64,000 bases of DNA, taken from Tyto alba (taxonomy: Eukaryota > Chordata > Aves > Strigiformes > Tytonidae). Position numbers and translations under genes: made by a program. Positions 1 through 15,100 of the stretch are shown here, piece after piece; position 1 is the stretch's first letter; each line of letters begins with the position of its first letter. The notes under the pieces were generated by a model. The model was not told the origin of the DNA. It saw nothing but the letters and a program-made list of their open reading frames with translations, and did no database searches. Where the stretch lies: the NCBI RefSeq assembly GCF_018691265.1, contig NW_024881283.1, forward strand, positions 6,917,731 to 6,981,730, read 5' to 3'.

Positions 1-3000
1 TTTAAAAGAAAACCATAAAATACTCTTCAGGGTTCCCACTTCCTTTTCTTCAAAGATAGCAAAAATTAGCAGTTATAGTATCAGCCTATGAAGTTCAGCT
101 TTTCTCGAAGGCAAAGCTAGAAAAATACCCTTCCTAATGCACGTATCTACCCTGAAGAAAAGCACGAAAAGCATAAAGAAAGCTGAAACCTCCAATTGCC
201 ACAATAGTGATTGCAAAGTGACAGCACCAAAAATCAGCCGGCAAGTCTGAAAAACAGGGATAGTTCCAAGAAGATGATGTGCAGTTCAAACATCGACAAC
301 TGTACGAGCTGTCTGATAATAAGGTGCATCAGCTATTCAGGCTTGGCCTGCAGTGAGTAACAGTCCAAGACAGAGCAAGTGGTGGCGCATTTGAACAGAA
401 AGCTGGGAAGTTGTACCTATTCCAGTGATTAGATAAAATCTCTGCCAGAGATTCAAAGGATCACAGCAGGTGAAGAAATGGCAGACCAAAGCTTACCAGG
501 ACTTCACCTACCCTTTGTAAGTCTTTCAGAGCAATCAACCCTGGATCAGAAGTGTGCTGGACTGAGCCCTGAAGGCATTTCGGATCAGCTCCCTCTGCAC
601 AGAATTCAGGTGACCAGCATGAACAGAGCCAACCTCATTTAAAACATCATGCAGAAAGGCTGAGCCAACCGATAAATAACTTGGACACCCTGGTCTCATT
701 TACACTGACTGGGTGATGCCTCGTTTAGCAGCAGTTCGAGTAACATTTTCCCAAGGCTGTGCAGTGCAGAAGGACCTCAGTCACAAGATACTCCAAACTT
801 ATCAGCCTTCAGAAGCAAGCAAGAGCCCTATCACTCTAACACCTGGCTGCCAGGTGATGTGTGAAAAGGCCCTGACAGCATGACCCCATCACCTAAGCTG
901 GAGAACAGTACGTCACCACATCCTAGAAAGTGGAAAACTGGAGTTACAGAAGAGTAAGAAACGACGCGGGAGATAGCCAACACCCCATCACACTTGTTGG
1001 ATAGCCACTGACATTCAGAAGGACAAAGGGAAGAGTTGGGCATCAACTGCCCCACATTCAGTTGTCTGCTGCAGTTGGGCAATCCTGCCTATATTAACAG
1101 TGGAATTTGATCAAAATGCTTCTAACAAATGCTGCCAAATGCTACATTTGAGCTGGAAACGTCAGTCACTTGGTGGGATGACTTAGTGCACAGTATGTCC
1201 TTCCTCCCTTCCATTACTGCTTCTGTTTGAGAGATCATTTCCTGCACGACAGTCTCAGAGGTATATCTGTTTACTGCTGAAGAATTATCTTCCTGAGGAA
1301 AAAACTGAGAGCTTTCTTTTATTTCAACGAAAGCTAAAAAACTTCAGAAAAAGCCTAAAAATAGTGTCTAAGAGCTCTTGCAATTTTCACTACTTTCCTA
1401 TTGTAACATCAAAAGCATTGCTCCTTTATGCCGCTACTTGTTTTTTTCCCCTGGACAACTTTGACAAACTCCACATTGCTACAGTAGAAACCATCTGAAG
1501 TGGGAGTAAAGAGACAGTATTTCCAACATTTTGCATTAAAAAGCATCAACCAACACAAACAATCAAGAGCAACACACTCCTCGTCCTGAGACTCACTGCA
1601 TCTAACTTCAGCCACCAGTATAAGATACACATCTAGATTCCCCTCTGAGGCAACGAAGGGATTGGAATGTCCAGGGCCAGTTCAGTCCAACCTAAAATTG
1701 GATGGACATACTGGTGTTCCCTTTAAATACATTAACGTACTTTTATTTTGAATCACCAAATGTATCCAAACACTGTTTTCGTCATCACTGAAATGAAGTT
1801 GGAGGCCAAAACCATCTGCAGCTTTAAAATCCCCACCACCATGAGCGTACGCGGTACGGCACTGCAGAGCAGTTAAACCTTCAGACCAGATGGGCAGAGC
1901 CTACAGCTACTTAGACAAGAGACTTTTAGGATCAAAGGAAACAACACATTATAAATGTACACCTGAGACAAAATACTGGCATGAAAGGACAGATACAGAG
2001 CAAGTGTGCAAGGTGAAATGTGGAAGCTTCCTTCTGTTATCAGGAGTACAAGTGACATGCTGCTCCTCCAAGAGGCAAAAGGGAAGGTTTGCCTCCAGGA
2101 TCTGAGGAGGTCACCGCTACATGGTATGAGCCATATTCATACATGAACTGGGCAGACTAAGAGGATATGACTTGGTAATGCCAGGCATGAAAATATCTGC
2201 AAGACAGAAAACGAAGCAATGTTAAAAACTGTTTGAAAATTAACTCCCGAGTAACTAGATAACAATCTTTAAAGCTGATGTCTTCGACCTTGCCTACGCA
2301 TCAAAGCTTATCCTAAGTACTGCAAGTCATTTAAAAACATTCAGTTTTAATTAAGCAGGTTAATACAGGGTTGCTTTAGACACGCGAGCAAGGGCCCCTC
2401 TGCATTGCTAGCATACCATCACGGACCTCACATACAGGAAAAGTAGGCCTTCTAGCAGTAAGGCTGTGGATCACAGTCCCAGATCATCAGTTTAAATAAG
2501 TTAAAAGTGAATTACATGTCAACCTTTCTTGGATGTTAGGACATGAATTAAAACAGGACCATAAAAACCAAGTAACTCATAAACTGACTTTCACCTCTAA
2601 AAGATTTGTAAGTTTTATGAATTCCAACAATAAAGTCATTTCCCAGCAAAGAAACGCTCTGCCAGCACAGCAGCATTTTCTGAGTCTGTTATTCAGCAGG
2701 ACTAAGTTTCTCGGAAGTGAGACTCCTGCAAGGGGAAGGAGAAAAGCAGGGTCTGGAACGCTTAAGTGCAAGCAGCTAATCAGTAAGGAGCTGTTTTCCA
2801 CCTATAAAGTTATTTTCTCAAGATGCCAACCATCAAGGCACTGAGTGTTGCGTTCTAGTTGGGTTTTTTTAACTAAACCTAAGGAACACCCTCCATCTTT
2901 GACATCCCATTTACTCAAGTGCATCGCTACTAGGGGAAAAAGAAATCTCTCAATTTCTCTACAGACCATTTTTAAGAATGGCTGTAGCAGAGAAGCCTTT

Positions 3001-6000
3001 AAAGAAATAAAACCTCATTGAAATAATGGAGACCTGCTGCCGTCAGTGCGTTCTGGATCAAGCCCAAGAGGAGAGGGTCAGTGAGGTTTTATTTTCTTCC
3101 CACAGAGCATCAGGAGGAGACCTGGAAAGACACAGCAGCACCAGGAGAAGGGCTCTCCTCTTCCCTCCTCCCGCGAGCACAGCCAATCGAGCCGAGACAG
3201 GAGGTGAGGCTCGACAGCAGTAACTCTGCCAACTTGAAGGAAACGTCAGGGTCTGGAGAATTTCCTCACGTGTTTCCAATGTGTTTTTTATGCATTTTAT
3301 TGCTCATCTGCCATGCAGATCAAAAACGCTGGAGGGATTCCAACTATTTCACACAGAATCTCACACTCCAGGCTGGCTGCAGCCCCAAAGCCTGAGTTTC
3401 TTCACTTGAAATACTGCCCAGTGTTATTTTGGGATGTGACCTGATAGCGGAAGCCCACAGGGACCCTGAAACGATAACTGTTCCAGCTGCGATTGGTTGC
3501 CCAACCCTTGCCGATGCCAGCATGGGTTTGTCAGTACTGCTGACAAACAAGGACTCAGCAGCTAACACCTTCTTTTCACACCACAACAAAACCATGCCTG
3601 AAATCACACAATCTGGTACCCAAAGGAGGGGGCAGGGGAGTTCATCTATCTCAGGGAAAGGGTTGCAAGTCCTGGCATGACCAACACAAGGGAGCCGGTT
3701 AGTTTATGCTGGAAACAGCAAGGTTTCTTTTATATGAAAAGAGGAACCACCATTTCACTATCTGATACAAGCTCATTTGTTAAACAAACATAAAGATGAA
3801 ACAACAAGAAAGACTTAAGATCAAGGTAACAAAACCCCAGAGGAGAAGAGATTCAAGGCTCCACTCTGGCCCATCCCACTGATCTGGAAGAGCAGGAAGA
3901 CTGACCAGAAAGCAAATTGATCTCCGCGCTGGGGACTGCAGCCTTCCTCTACTACTCCCCTGCCCATCCCCAACCTAAGCGCATATGAAAAGCGTGGGGG
4001 AAGAGGGAAGGAGCACAGTCAGACTGTAATGATTGTAGGCACTATCAGATCACTAGATAACTCTCAAGGAAATTATGATCTGGAGACGAGCATGTGGTCG
4101 AGCTTATAAATTCTGTAAAGCCAGTTGTTTCCATAAAGATGCTTACAAGCAAGACCGGAGAACAATGGCTAAATTTATTCCCTGACTCTTTCTGAAAGGG
4201 AAGAAGCCTCTTCATTGCTTCTGACTAATTGAAATACCTACTTTCTATTACAATTTCATTTTCTCTGCAGTTTCTTTTCCACTCATTCAAGAACTATCAA
4301 CACTTAGAAATCACAAGCTTGTCCTTTTCTTCCCCTTTATTTCCACACCCAAAATACCTCAATCCTCTCTATCACAAAAATTACACAGCTGACTGGCAAG
4401 CTAGGATCTCCCTGCTATTTTGGGGAAATGGATAGACTCCTTCCTCCTTCTACAGTACAGACAACTGAATCTTGCGTCTTATGCTTCACAAAGCACTCTG
4501 CCTTGCAACACAAAGTGGCCTGGAGACCTCACTGTGCTCCATTCCCACCAGACTTACAGATTCACATCACATCCAAGAGGACACCTCAAAAAGCTGACTT
4601 GAGATTTCTACAGACGTGACGGAAGGGTCTGGAGAGGGCTCTGCAGCCTGCCACTGCCTTCCTACTTACCGTGCACCTCTTCAGCATTGCTTCCCCAGTA
4701 GAAACCACAGGTTGGAGCAGGGGAACACAAGTTAACCTACAGTAGAAACCCAGCTGATACTTTCCATCTAGAGAGAGTTATAATTTACTGCCTCCATATA
4801 TTTTTCTTACTGACAAATCAAAGAGTCAGAACAGAGTTTTTCAGTCTCCAAGCTGGTCCAGTTTACCAGAGGCACACTGGGAAGGGCCCACACTCCTGCA
4901 AACCCTGCATCACCACCAGCTCAATTTCAACTGCCATGCTTTCAGTTTCTGACAAAATCCATCAGCATGTACCACCACAAACACAAAACCCACCGAGCAC
5001 TGGCTCTCAGCATTTGGTAGTCAGCTGCAGGCTTGCTGAACACCCTGGGTGGGAATGTAATGACCTACCATCGCCATGAGAAGCAAGTGAATCATTTCAA
5101 AGCCAAAGCAGATTTCCAAGTCCTGTCCTATACCAAAAATATACAAGTTGTCCCAGGGAAGACCACCATTCACTTCACTCTGCTCTTCTACCATCAGTTA
5201 TTGTGCAGAAGATAACAAGTCCATCTTTACAACACCAAAAGCACCTTCACTATGATCCTCATTCTTGGTGCACATATGGGCTGGACAAGAGACAAAGGGG
5301 AGGAGGAGGAAGGATGTGTGAAGGATGTCTCTCCAATAAAATCTCTTGCTACATCTAGAACATTTCTGGAATTTACAGTGAGGTGAAAGATGCTGTTAAC
5401 ATTCTGTTTCCGTGTGCTCTGTACCCTGTCGTACTTTGGGAGGAGTGGAACAGAAACCAAAAATATGTATTTTTAAGATGTAGTTTACCTGTTACTGATT
5501 TTGTGTTCACACACGTGTGGGAAGCATGCTGATCCACATTCCCAAGCTACCCAAGATGACTAAAGCCTAATCAAATATAACCAAAGCCTAGCAACACAAG
5601 CTGGTGTCCCCTTGACCACATACAGTTTTCCTCGACTGCCACGTAGCTCTTACTTCATCCTCTCTAAGGCACTGAAAAGTTTGTTTTTAGTTTAACAGGG
5701 AAAGATGACCTTCTCCAGGCATAAGAAACAGGGGAAGCCCAGAAGGAAGATCACTGCCACACTAGCACGAGCTGCATAGCACACTTCTGTGCTTTATGAA
5801 AGCTTTTTAAATTCATGGCCTTACCTCCTCTTATATCCCCCTTCAAAATGGGACAAGATCAGCAATCAGAAGGAACAAAGGGATTTAATTATGCAATGAA
5901 ATCACTGGATTTGGCACATCAAATACATCCCTAGAAGCTCAACCTCTGATCTGAGCAAGGACCACATGCGAGCAACTAGAAACTAAACAGTTCCCAGGTT

Positions 6001-8457
6001 CTGCAGCAAGCTCTTTTGGGAGAAAAACCCAAGATCCTGGTTACAAAACGAAGCATGCATAAAAACCTTTGAGTCCTATTATGGGCCACTTACTCATCCA
6101 AGCAGTCCGTAGGTAAAGGAAGTAAGTGCTAGACTTTTACTACTTCAAGGCAAAAACACCTGCCCACTAAAACAATATCAGGAAGGTAACACTATCAAGG
6201 CTTCAGCCTCTGCTAGACAGAGTCTGTATTCCCTTCCCTTATGAGGAGCTTAAGCTCTTCTCAGGCATCAGCGCTGACAATTACAAACCTAAGATGGGGA
6301 CTAGAACACGCAAGAGAGATTCATGCAGTTTCCTTGCTCAAAAAAGAAGCTGAAAAGCTCATTCTTCCAGGCTGGCTTTAGACAAACTGGTAGAAGCTGC
6401 TGGCTCTAGCTGCACTGCAGGAAAAAGAGCATTTGGAAAGGAGGCTGTCAGGAGGAGGGGCTCGGTGTCACACAAGAAATTTTACTCTGATTGCAAAAAT
6501 AAGCTGCTGTTCTAATCCACCTCACTAAATCTAGGTGAGTCTGGTCATTTGGCAGAAAGCAGGTACAAAATAAAAAGGGAGGACGACAGACGGAAGTGCT
6601 GCTGGCTTTACTACATTCCTGCAACGGGAGACCTTGCAAAACAGCCAGCACTGCTACCGCAGCAGCCATTGATTTTTCAAAGGTCGATACTCCACTCCCA
6701 CAGATCTACTCGACAGGAGCTTTAATCACATCTACTGCTCCTACCCTGTGCCACCCCTCCTTCTCTTCCCCCTCCAAATAAAATTAAAACACAAAAAGCA
6801 GGGGGTAAGGGGGCTTTCCTCCCCCTCCCAACACTGACCAGACTAACAAATTTCATATTCTTGGTCTTTGGAGAGGAGAGATTCCAAAGCTGTAGTTGCA
6901 GCACAAAGTATAGGAGGAGTAACATGATTCATCCACAGAACAAGATGTCGCTGAAGGGAAAACCCTCCACATGGAAGGCCAGCTTTCCCACTCGGAGAGC
7001 GCTGGGTGCTGAGCTCTTCTGTAGGACCCTGGGAAATGCAGCAGCAAAACTCTCCGGAAGTTTCCATTTAACACTTTGAAAGCTGCTCAGCTTCTAAATA
7101 CTACTCTCAGGTTTATCTAAACATTGATACAACAAAGTATTCCAAGTAGCAGTGGTAAATGTTGAAGTTTTGTTTGACAGAGTAACGCCACTTTAGCTAA
7201 CACGTAAGTTGGCCTGGCCATCCAAGCAACAGAGCTGCCACATGGAAAGAGAAAACCTCCAGGTTCAGCAGGAACACTGACCCTAAAACAAGTTGCAGGT
7301 AAGATGTGTGGAGGACCCCAGGCACAATGAGCAGCAACATCACAGCAGCCTCAAAGGATGCTCTCAGCAATGCTGATTTTTTGGAGGGTGTTGGGGATGC
7401 TGGGGGAGCAAGAGCTACAAGCTGATCCCATCAGAGGAGCTGGTCTGACACCAGGCCTTGGGGAGGCAAGTGCAAGTGAGAAGCTAGTACAGCTCTCAGG
7501 TAATAGACCACAACCCATTTATTTAAAAGAGCTTTTGTTATATTTCTAGAGGTTTTTAAGTATTCTACTTCAGTCTGAAGACAAACCCCAGATCATATAA
7601 AACATTAAATCACATAAGAGGCAGGAAGCTACCCTCCTATTGCCAGCCGTAGGGATATTCCAATTCCCCAGCAGTGCTTCCTCTGGAAGGCGCTTTCCAG
7701 TCTCCAATGTGTTCAATTTAGACTCCAAAGTATTTAGTCATCTCAGCATGTGATTATGCCACCATGCCAACCACACGAGTTAGGGTGGGCAAAGAAATGC
7801 AGCAAAGGCAGGAGTCTGAAATAATTAAAAAATTACAAAGGCCCCTGTTCAGGCCAATACTTTGGATTTTAAGATAACTCAGCTTTTAGTATTGTTATCA
7901 GCCTCTCTGAAACAATTAAGAGTGACAGAATCAATTTCTAAAAAAGTGGAAGGAAGGAAGGAAGATTTTAGGAGAGAACAAGATTTCTAAGGTATCAGGT
8001 ATTTGCAAAGCCTGATGAATCTGGTGAGCCTCTCACTGGCAAAACTGCTGAAGAGACAGCTGAGAGCTGGCAGCTCCTTCCCGAAGTCTGTTGTACCTGT
8101 GGGGAGGCAGCAATGGAGTGACACGAGGGGCTACAGCTGAGCCCCTGACCCTGCCAGATGGAGCATCTCTAGAGAAACCGCTTGCGTTCAATAACCTGTC
8201 TGCAATACCATGCCTGAGCCCAGGTACCACTGATCTGGATGGGACAGAGAAACTGAAGACACATTTGGAAAGAATCAAGGAAATTCTCCTCTTGCCCTGG
8301 CTCAGAGCAGCGAGCTTGCACAGAAAGAGGTAACATAACCATGGAAACCTGGCCCATGCGAGACGCTGACGTACACCCAAGCGCTACCCTCAGGGTCAGG
8401 GTGCCAGAACAGTCAATTCCTAGAGATGTCACTTCTTGTCATTTCAGGAAATTCAAC

Positions 8458-8481
8458 TTTTTTTTTTTTTTTTTTTTTTTT
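8458..8481. repeat. Poly-T run (24)
   Basis: Homopolymer in intron 4 of ARID1A. No target-site duplication or retroposed body was recognised beside it. Confidence 0.9.
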
Positions 8482-9299
8482 CTTAAATAAAGGTTTCAGT
8501 TTTCCTGGGTAATACCTTTACTCAAAATCATAACAAAAACCAATGACACAACTCCTCCTCCAATTACCAAGACTTGTTTGAAATCACAGCATGAACCTTG
8601 TACCCAAGGGTGTGGGCAGAAGCCTGTCCGAGCAGCACGGCCACGGCAGGAAGGGAGCGGAGCAGACCGAGCCTCAGGCTCCTGTCATGCCCCACATTGG
8701 AGCACCATGTGGAAACAGTTTTCTCCACGGCATTTATGATTGTGCATGTTTCCAACACCATCCAATCCAGCATGCCAAAAGGACATTAACAGGAAAATGA
8801 TTCCTGTAAACTGAAAGCTCAGGTGTGGCAGCGTTTAAAGCGCGTGCAAGCGCTGTCAGCCCAAGTTAAACACCTTCATTTATCCCTGCAACTGCTCCAC
8901 GCAGCAGATGAAGGTCACACCAACAGGGACGCTCCCTCCCCTGCACGGTGCGGGACCTCTGGCAGGGCTGAGTTCTGATGGGAAGGGATGAGGCTGGTTA
9001 TGTCTGACATCAGACCGACAAGAGGCCTCCACACATTTTAAAGGGTCTCCAAAAACACCAAGTCAACGGCAAAAAGGAAGTGAAAAACCGATCTCCCTGC
9101 CCTACAGCAACGAGCTGCTTGAAAGTGTGTTTAAAAGCGGAGGGTCACCTCACAAGGCGTCCTTCTGGCGCAAGGAGCAGCTCTGCATTTTCAGGCTGCA
9201 GCAGCGCAGGGGATGCGTGTGACAGAGCACAGATTATTGTTTGGGATCCAAGACCAGAACTGGTCATCCTACAGCAATTTCCTGATTAAACACTGACCC

Positions 9300-9730
9300 G
9301 CCTAATCACTCCGGCTGGGCCTAAAAGCACAAGAGCCTGTTCTCTCCCGAGCGAGCTGCCAGCCGGCCCAGCCGCCCACCTCCCCGCGGAGCTCGCCGGC
9401 TCCTCTTTCCGTTGGGTCCGTAACCGAAATCGCTCCTAAGAAAACGAAAGGCTGGGGGGGTTAGGGGAATCTGTGCGAGGCGTGCAGGCAGGAAGCAGAG
9501 CTGAGCCGCTTGCGACCAGAATAGAAACAGGAAACGAGCCCGGCATCGAGCATAGCGCAACCCGCCACCAGCGCAGGCTCCCGCCAAGCTGCATCGGTGG
9601 CTCCGCGCGGCAGCGTCTCGAAAGGGACGCTCACGGGGGGCGAAGGCCTCTCCGTGCAGCCCGGAGAGGGCCCCGGCGACGCAGAGCGGGGTGGGGAAGT
9701 TTCCTCCCCAGCACCGGGTGGGATTAGCTC
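9300..9730. promoter_or_regulatory. CpG-rich patch inside intron 4
   Basis: A compact CpG-rich block in otherwise AT-rich intron sequence, with many CCGCGG-, GCGAG- and GGCCC-type words. Short open frames cross it on both strands but show no recognisable protein. It could be an intragenic promoter, an enhancer or a chance GC island. Confidence 0.4.
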
Positions 9731-12700
9731 AGATCAAACCCCGGAGGAAGGGGTGGGAGGAATGAAAATTGCCACATGGACAAATAGCTGAGCAACCCTG
9801 CGAAGCAGGTCACAGGCGTGAAACATGTCACTGGAGTGGCTGGAAGATTAGGGTAGCTTTGCGAGCAGCACACCACATGCTCTGCACTATTGCCAAAATA
9901 AAAAAAAAAAAAAAAAAATTTTAAAAGGCACAGCCTTCTCAAGAAACCACAAAGAAATGATAGTCACACACACTGAGAAAAGCTTAGGCAGAGAGGGCTT
10001 GCTTAGGAAAAAACCAACATCTTCTACTACTTGTATCACCATAACTTGGGGTAGAAACCTCTATATCAGCATAAACTGGAATGCACCAATCTCTCTAATA
10101 CCAGTGTTTCAGGTATTGTGCTCCTCGGGGCAAGCCTGCGGGTGCTGGTGTGTTTACCTGCATATCCACTGTGATGCCCAGGCACCACAGCATGCAACTA
10201 CCCTGCTTTGAAATGCATACATCACTAATCCCTTTCTTAAGGTAAGCAATAAGACAATCTCAAAAGGCCAAATACAAACCAAACAGAAGCAGGAAGTCCC
10301 ATATGGAAAAAGAAAAAAAAAAAAAGATAAGAGATTGAAGTGACCAGCAGATTCAACTATAACAGGTTTCCCCCCCACCCCCTCCCCCCAAAAATAATTG
10401 TCCAAATGATTAATTTTAAGCCCAAAGGATTTTAAAGAAAACGTTAATTTCCTGGGATGCATCTCCCCATCCACAGCAGCTTTGAGACAGCTTTTCGCTG
10501 CATTTCAGCCTGTTGCATTGATTATTTCCAGGTCAGGGGACGCAACTGACATAGCTCAACTTTATTCCACTTCAAGAACCTACAGAGTACAAGTTCACAT
10601 GACCATATTGTAAGAATGGAAAATCGACACAGTGCTTCTGTGACAACCTCCCGTGTCCAAATTCAGAAACTACTTAAGAAAGGGAGAGAGAATCAAATAA
10701 AAAATACCCCACAACTGCTGGGGATATTCACAGAACGGTTCTTTCTACAAAAACCAAAACTCTGCAGCCTCCTTCCTCTCCCCTCCCCACAAAACCTAAT
10801 TTTGCTAAATCCATACTGTAAAGACCCAAGACCAGAACGCACATTAAAAAGTTAGACATGCATCAGGAATTTGTTTTCTGTCGGTTATATTCCTTTCTGC
10901 CATTGACAAGACACTTCAGATCTAAAGTCAGAGATGAACCAAAGTGAAATGCAGCTGAATAAGCAAAGCAGCTTTCCAGTAGTACAAAATACTGAGATTA
11001 AAACAATTCCCACTCCACATTGAGACAAAAATAAGTTGCCCAGAGCAGGGATAGGGTTTCTCCCTCAAGCTATGCGAGACACTGACCAAAACAAACTAAG
11101 GACATTCTGGGGTGGGAATTCTGAAACTTCTGTCCAAGCTGCCCCAGTTTGCTTCATTACGTATTCGCTGCAATAAAAATTCACACACATCCTTGGTATT
11201 TCAGGACCTCCAAAACCTTGCTGGTATCTGTCCTCCTTGTTTGGCCAGGAGTATCACCCCATGCAGAACCTTTCCTATTGAAACACTGCTGAAAATAATA
11301 CCTCCCACAAGTTTTGGTTTCCACAGATAGGAAAGCTTCACTGAAGAAATCCCAGGAGGTCCAGTGAAAAGCAAATGCGTGCCAGTATATACTGGTATCA
11401 AAACAGTTTTGCCTTCTAAGTGGCTTTTGAGGCCAACCTGGAAGTCCTAACACCACAGACATCAACTTCTGCAGCTGGGAAGGTATAAACAGCCTGGCAT
11501 GGCAACCACTGTCTTGATGCTCTACTCCCTCATCCATCTCAAAGACATCAGGAACTTGCATTCAGCTCCTTCAAGGCAAGACAACAATCTGTTGCACATT
11601 CCATAATGAGACACAAAATTCCTCCCAACAAACCTAAAACTCCTGAGAACTTTGCAGCAGAACGGATTTGCGATCCAACCCCAAGCGGATGCCCTAGCAC
11701 CCTATTTGCTTCCCCTATACTTGCTACCAACACCTTCCATGTCTAAGCAAGAGGTAATTAATAGCTGGAAATATTCAACTCCTACAGACTCAGAATCTGA
11801 GCCTCAAAAGGTAAAGACACCAAATAAACTGGATGAGACTTGCCAGGAAAAATTCTTTGCTAAGGAGAAGAGACTAGGGAGCCTCCTGGGAGAGACAGAT
11901 TTATACCAAGGATTACTATTCCTCTATTACACCCAGACACAAAAGACTACACTTTGCTTCTCCCATACACAATAGCAATCTAGGTTTAGTTTAGCTGCAA
12001 TCCTGACAGAAACTCCCTAGGGAAGCAGCAAATTCTTCAGAGAAATTCCTCACCTAGTCTGCTATTGGAAAAGAGTACCAGCCAGGACACTCGCATGGAT
12101 ACATTGCTCTTTAAAAGGCATCAGTGAGTTCAAGTTAGCAGCAGCATTCTCCCCCAAAATACAAGCAGCATAATCTTCAGAAGGGGAACAACAATCCAGG
12201 AAATACTTGAGCTAGAACAGCCTATAACAAGCAGAAATGGAAGACCAGACATTTTGCTACTTACAGATGAGCCAGACAAAGCATTAGCGAAATCAGTAAC
12301 TTGAATCTTCTGCTGTTAGAAGTCTGAGTACAGGAACATCGTCAGGAAAATGTTTACTTGGTGACACAAAAATCATTATCAGGAAAATATCTTTAAGACC
12401 CCCACCCAGAATGATCAATGTGACATTTCTCAGGCAGACACTAACAAAGCCAGCAAGAGCTCACAGGAGTTGAACAACCTGACATCATCACCATCTAGGT
12501 GATCACCACCTCCTGACATGGTGATAGGATCAGCCAAAGAAATACATCCCCCTTTATTGCTTAGAATTCCAACATTAATGTTGATGTACAATATTAACAT
12601 GTAAAGGCCAAAGACTCGTAATGGCACTGGGTACATAAATTTAACACTTCGTAAGAACCTAAAAAGCAGCAACCTCCTTTTCCTGCTGGAGCTGATCTAT

Positions 12701-14986
12701 GTTTAATTAAAGATGATGCATGGCACGATTTGCTCCAATTCCAAGATACCCAGTGAGCTATTCCACAGCGCCCACTGAGGCTTGGAAAAGGGCTCAGAAC
12801 TCCACAAAAAATTAAAAGCCCGCAAACTAACTATGCTTCTGTAAGTCATACATAATGGCAAAACAGGGATCTAGGAATCCTCCCGAGTAGGATAAAACTT
12901 TCTAAAACAGACAGACTGAGCAATATAAGGAAGATAAAAAGAAATTGATAGCACCCTTCCACGTAGCTCTTTTGTTTCTAAGCATCCCCAGGCCAAACTC
13001 TGTGCAAGAGATTGATCACTGAAACAAAGAGTTGGCTTCCATACAGCTCAGAGGTCCTCCCTTTAAACCGTTCCACAGCATCTCTGTCTGATGCACTTCT
13101 CAACTTACAGACAGGGGTGCCAGTCTTGTCCTACGAGATCCTAACAAGACGACAAGGACTTATGAAACACATACAAGAATAAGGGTGACTTTCTGCAGGG
13201 GCGTCTCCTTTTTTTAATTTTTGCCTACCAAGGAAGAGAAGGCCCAAAGATAGTCCAGGGTTGGATAAGCTAAAGATTGCTTGATTTCTTAAATACAGAT
13301 TATTTGGTCATAAAGTCAGGAAAACAAGATGGCTATAAAATCTGTCTGAAATGGAAGCAAGCTTTATAGCTCGCTAAGTCTAAAAGCTGGACTCATTATT
13401 TGCACCCTGGATTTCTCTTCAGCAAAACTCCGAAGTATCTGACCAGAAATTGGTGGACACTTAAAACTTTTAAACTGGATCAAATTCACTCATTTCTAGG
13501 TTCCTTCACTCTTACAGCAGAGATGAGTATCTTTTCATCAACTGCTTGGGAAAAGGGAAAACTTGAAAGGGGCCAAATACATTCAACCACAAGGTATAAA
13601 ACAAACTCCCACTTGGTGCTGAGAAGGAGCCACTTCTGCTAAGCAGAGCAACTAATTCCTATAATCTGAGTCAGAGGGCGCTGATTGGTAGGATTCATGA
13701 AGGCTCTATCAACAATGCTACTGAACAGGACTTCCCACCGTTCTGAGCTAGAGCAATTTCTTCAATTACTTCAGTGGCTTCACTTTTCCTACATTCTTCG
13801 CCAGAAGATGGGTCACATGGAAGAACTTGTGGAGAGGCAGAGTGGAAAGAAACATGCTATTTAAAAGGATTTTTCCCCAGGCCTCAGAACAAATTAAATC
13901 TTTGTAATCAGGGTCCAAAAGGCAAAAAAAAAAAAAGAAAAGAAAGAAAAAAAGAAACAACCCACAACTACTCCCATTAGGTGGTCAGAACTAGAATCAC
14001 TTTGTATTTTGGGTGACAATTTGTATCCACAATCCAAAGGAATTATTTCAAGGGGCTCACAACAAAGCTGTTCTCATTGCTGAGAGCAAAAATAACTTTG
14101 CTATATACACAGCTCACTCCCCTCTGACCAATGCAACTGCAGCTTAGAAAACTGACTTAACCAGTGGCTAAATAAAAAATAAAAGCTCGCTCACTTCCTA
14201 CTGGTTACAATGAAAGTAACCAGCAAAATCAGAACTCAGCAGCTCAAAACTTCTGCTCCAAGTCAGAGGCACAGACCAACTCGTGCGAACTAATCTAAAC
14301 TTTTAACTCTTCTCCATTTTTGTGAAGAAGTTTTAACCCAAAGTTAAGCTATTCTGGTCCAAAAACTGCTGGAACACTAGGCAGTAATCTCATACCCAAC
14401 TATTCACTGTATATACATAAAGCAGTTTTAGAATGCAAAAGAAAATATAATCTGTCATTGATCTTTCTCAGTCCAGGTACTAATAAACATCTCTTTTGCA
14501 CCAATTGTTCTATCAGATTGGACCAAAGAAGCTTCAATCATCAGTAAAAGGATCCAATGACACAGAAAGTGTCAGACAGTGACACAGAACCACGCTGCCA
14601 GTCTGCTAGCCACCAGTACCACAGTGGGCTCAAGGAACAAGAAAATAAAATAAAAATGAGACGCTTTGCCTTGAAGGTCAGGGTCTACTCTAACAGCAGT
14701 CAGGTACTTCAGACACTGCAAACAGAAAGCTCAAAAAAAAAAAGATGTATCTCTTAGCTAGAACATGCAGACCGGAGTATTTAGGGTTAAACTTTACTCT
14801 CAAATCCATTACTTTTGTAAATTACATTTAATCTCCAGTGGGAAGCCAGAAGCTAATGACTTAGTGAAAAGCACAGGCAGCCTCCATCATTCCCATTTCC
14901 ATGTGGAATATTACCAGTACTAATTTATCCTGCTGTGCTTCTGATTGCCCTCGCCCCATTCACTTCTAGATCAGCTCACCACTCAC

Positions 14987-15100
14987 CGGCAGGCTAGAAG
15001 GTCTGGACTGAAGATTCAAGTTCATATCTTCTTGCCCTTTACTGGAAGCCATTGAGGGAGCAGATGATGCCTGGGACCCAAATGAGTCTTGCGATAACTC
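14987..15100 (-). CDS. ARID1A: ARID1A exon 4 (codons 617-654)
   Basis: This 114-base exon encodes [20 protein letters not shown] followed by [18 protein letters not shown]. It is preceded by a long pyrimidine tract and TTTCAG and followed by the consensus donor GTGAGT. It is one codon shorter than recalled human exon 4 because a GlyGly is a single Gly here. Being rich in Ser and nearly free of bulky residues, it is part of the long disordered N-terminal half. The next residues in the family are DLSGSIDDLPMG in exon 5, which I do not find in the remaining 14,986 bases to the left, so exon 5 must lie outside the window. Confidence 0.95.

Larger units (their letters stand above)
1..14986 (-). 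other. ARID1A: ARID1A intron 4 (partial, 3' end outside window)
   Basis: This is non-coding sequence downstream of the exon 4 donor. The recalled human intron 4 is also very long (about 28 kb). No exon-like segment matching ARID1A exon 5 or any other gene was seen. It holds scattered homopolymers (T24 at 8458-8481, A20 at about 9900-9919, A-rich 13924-13957) and one GC-rich patch at 9.3-9.7 kb, listed separately. Short open frames are present but are not recognisable. Confidence 0.85.
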
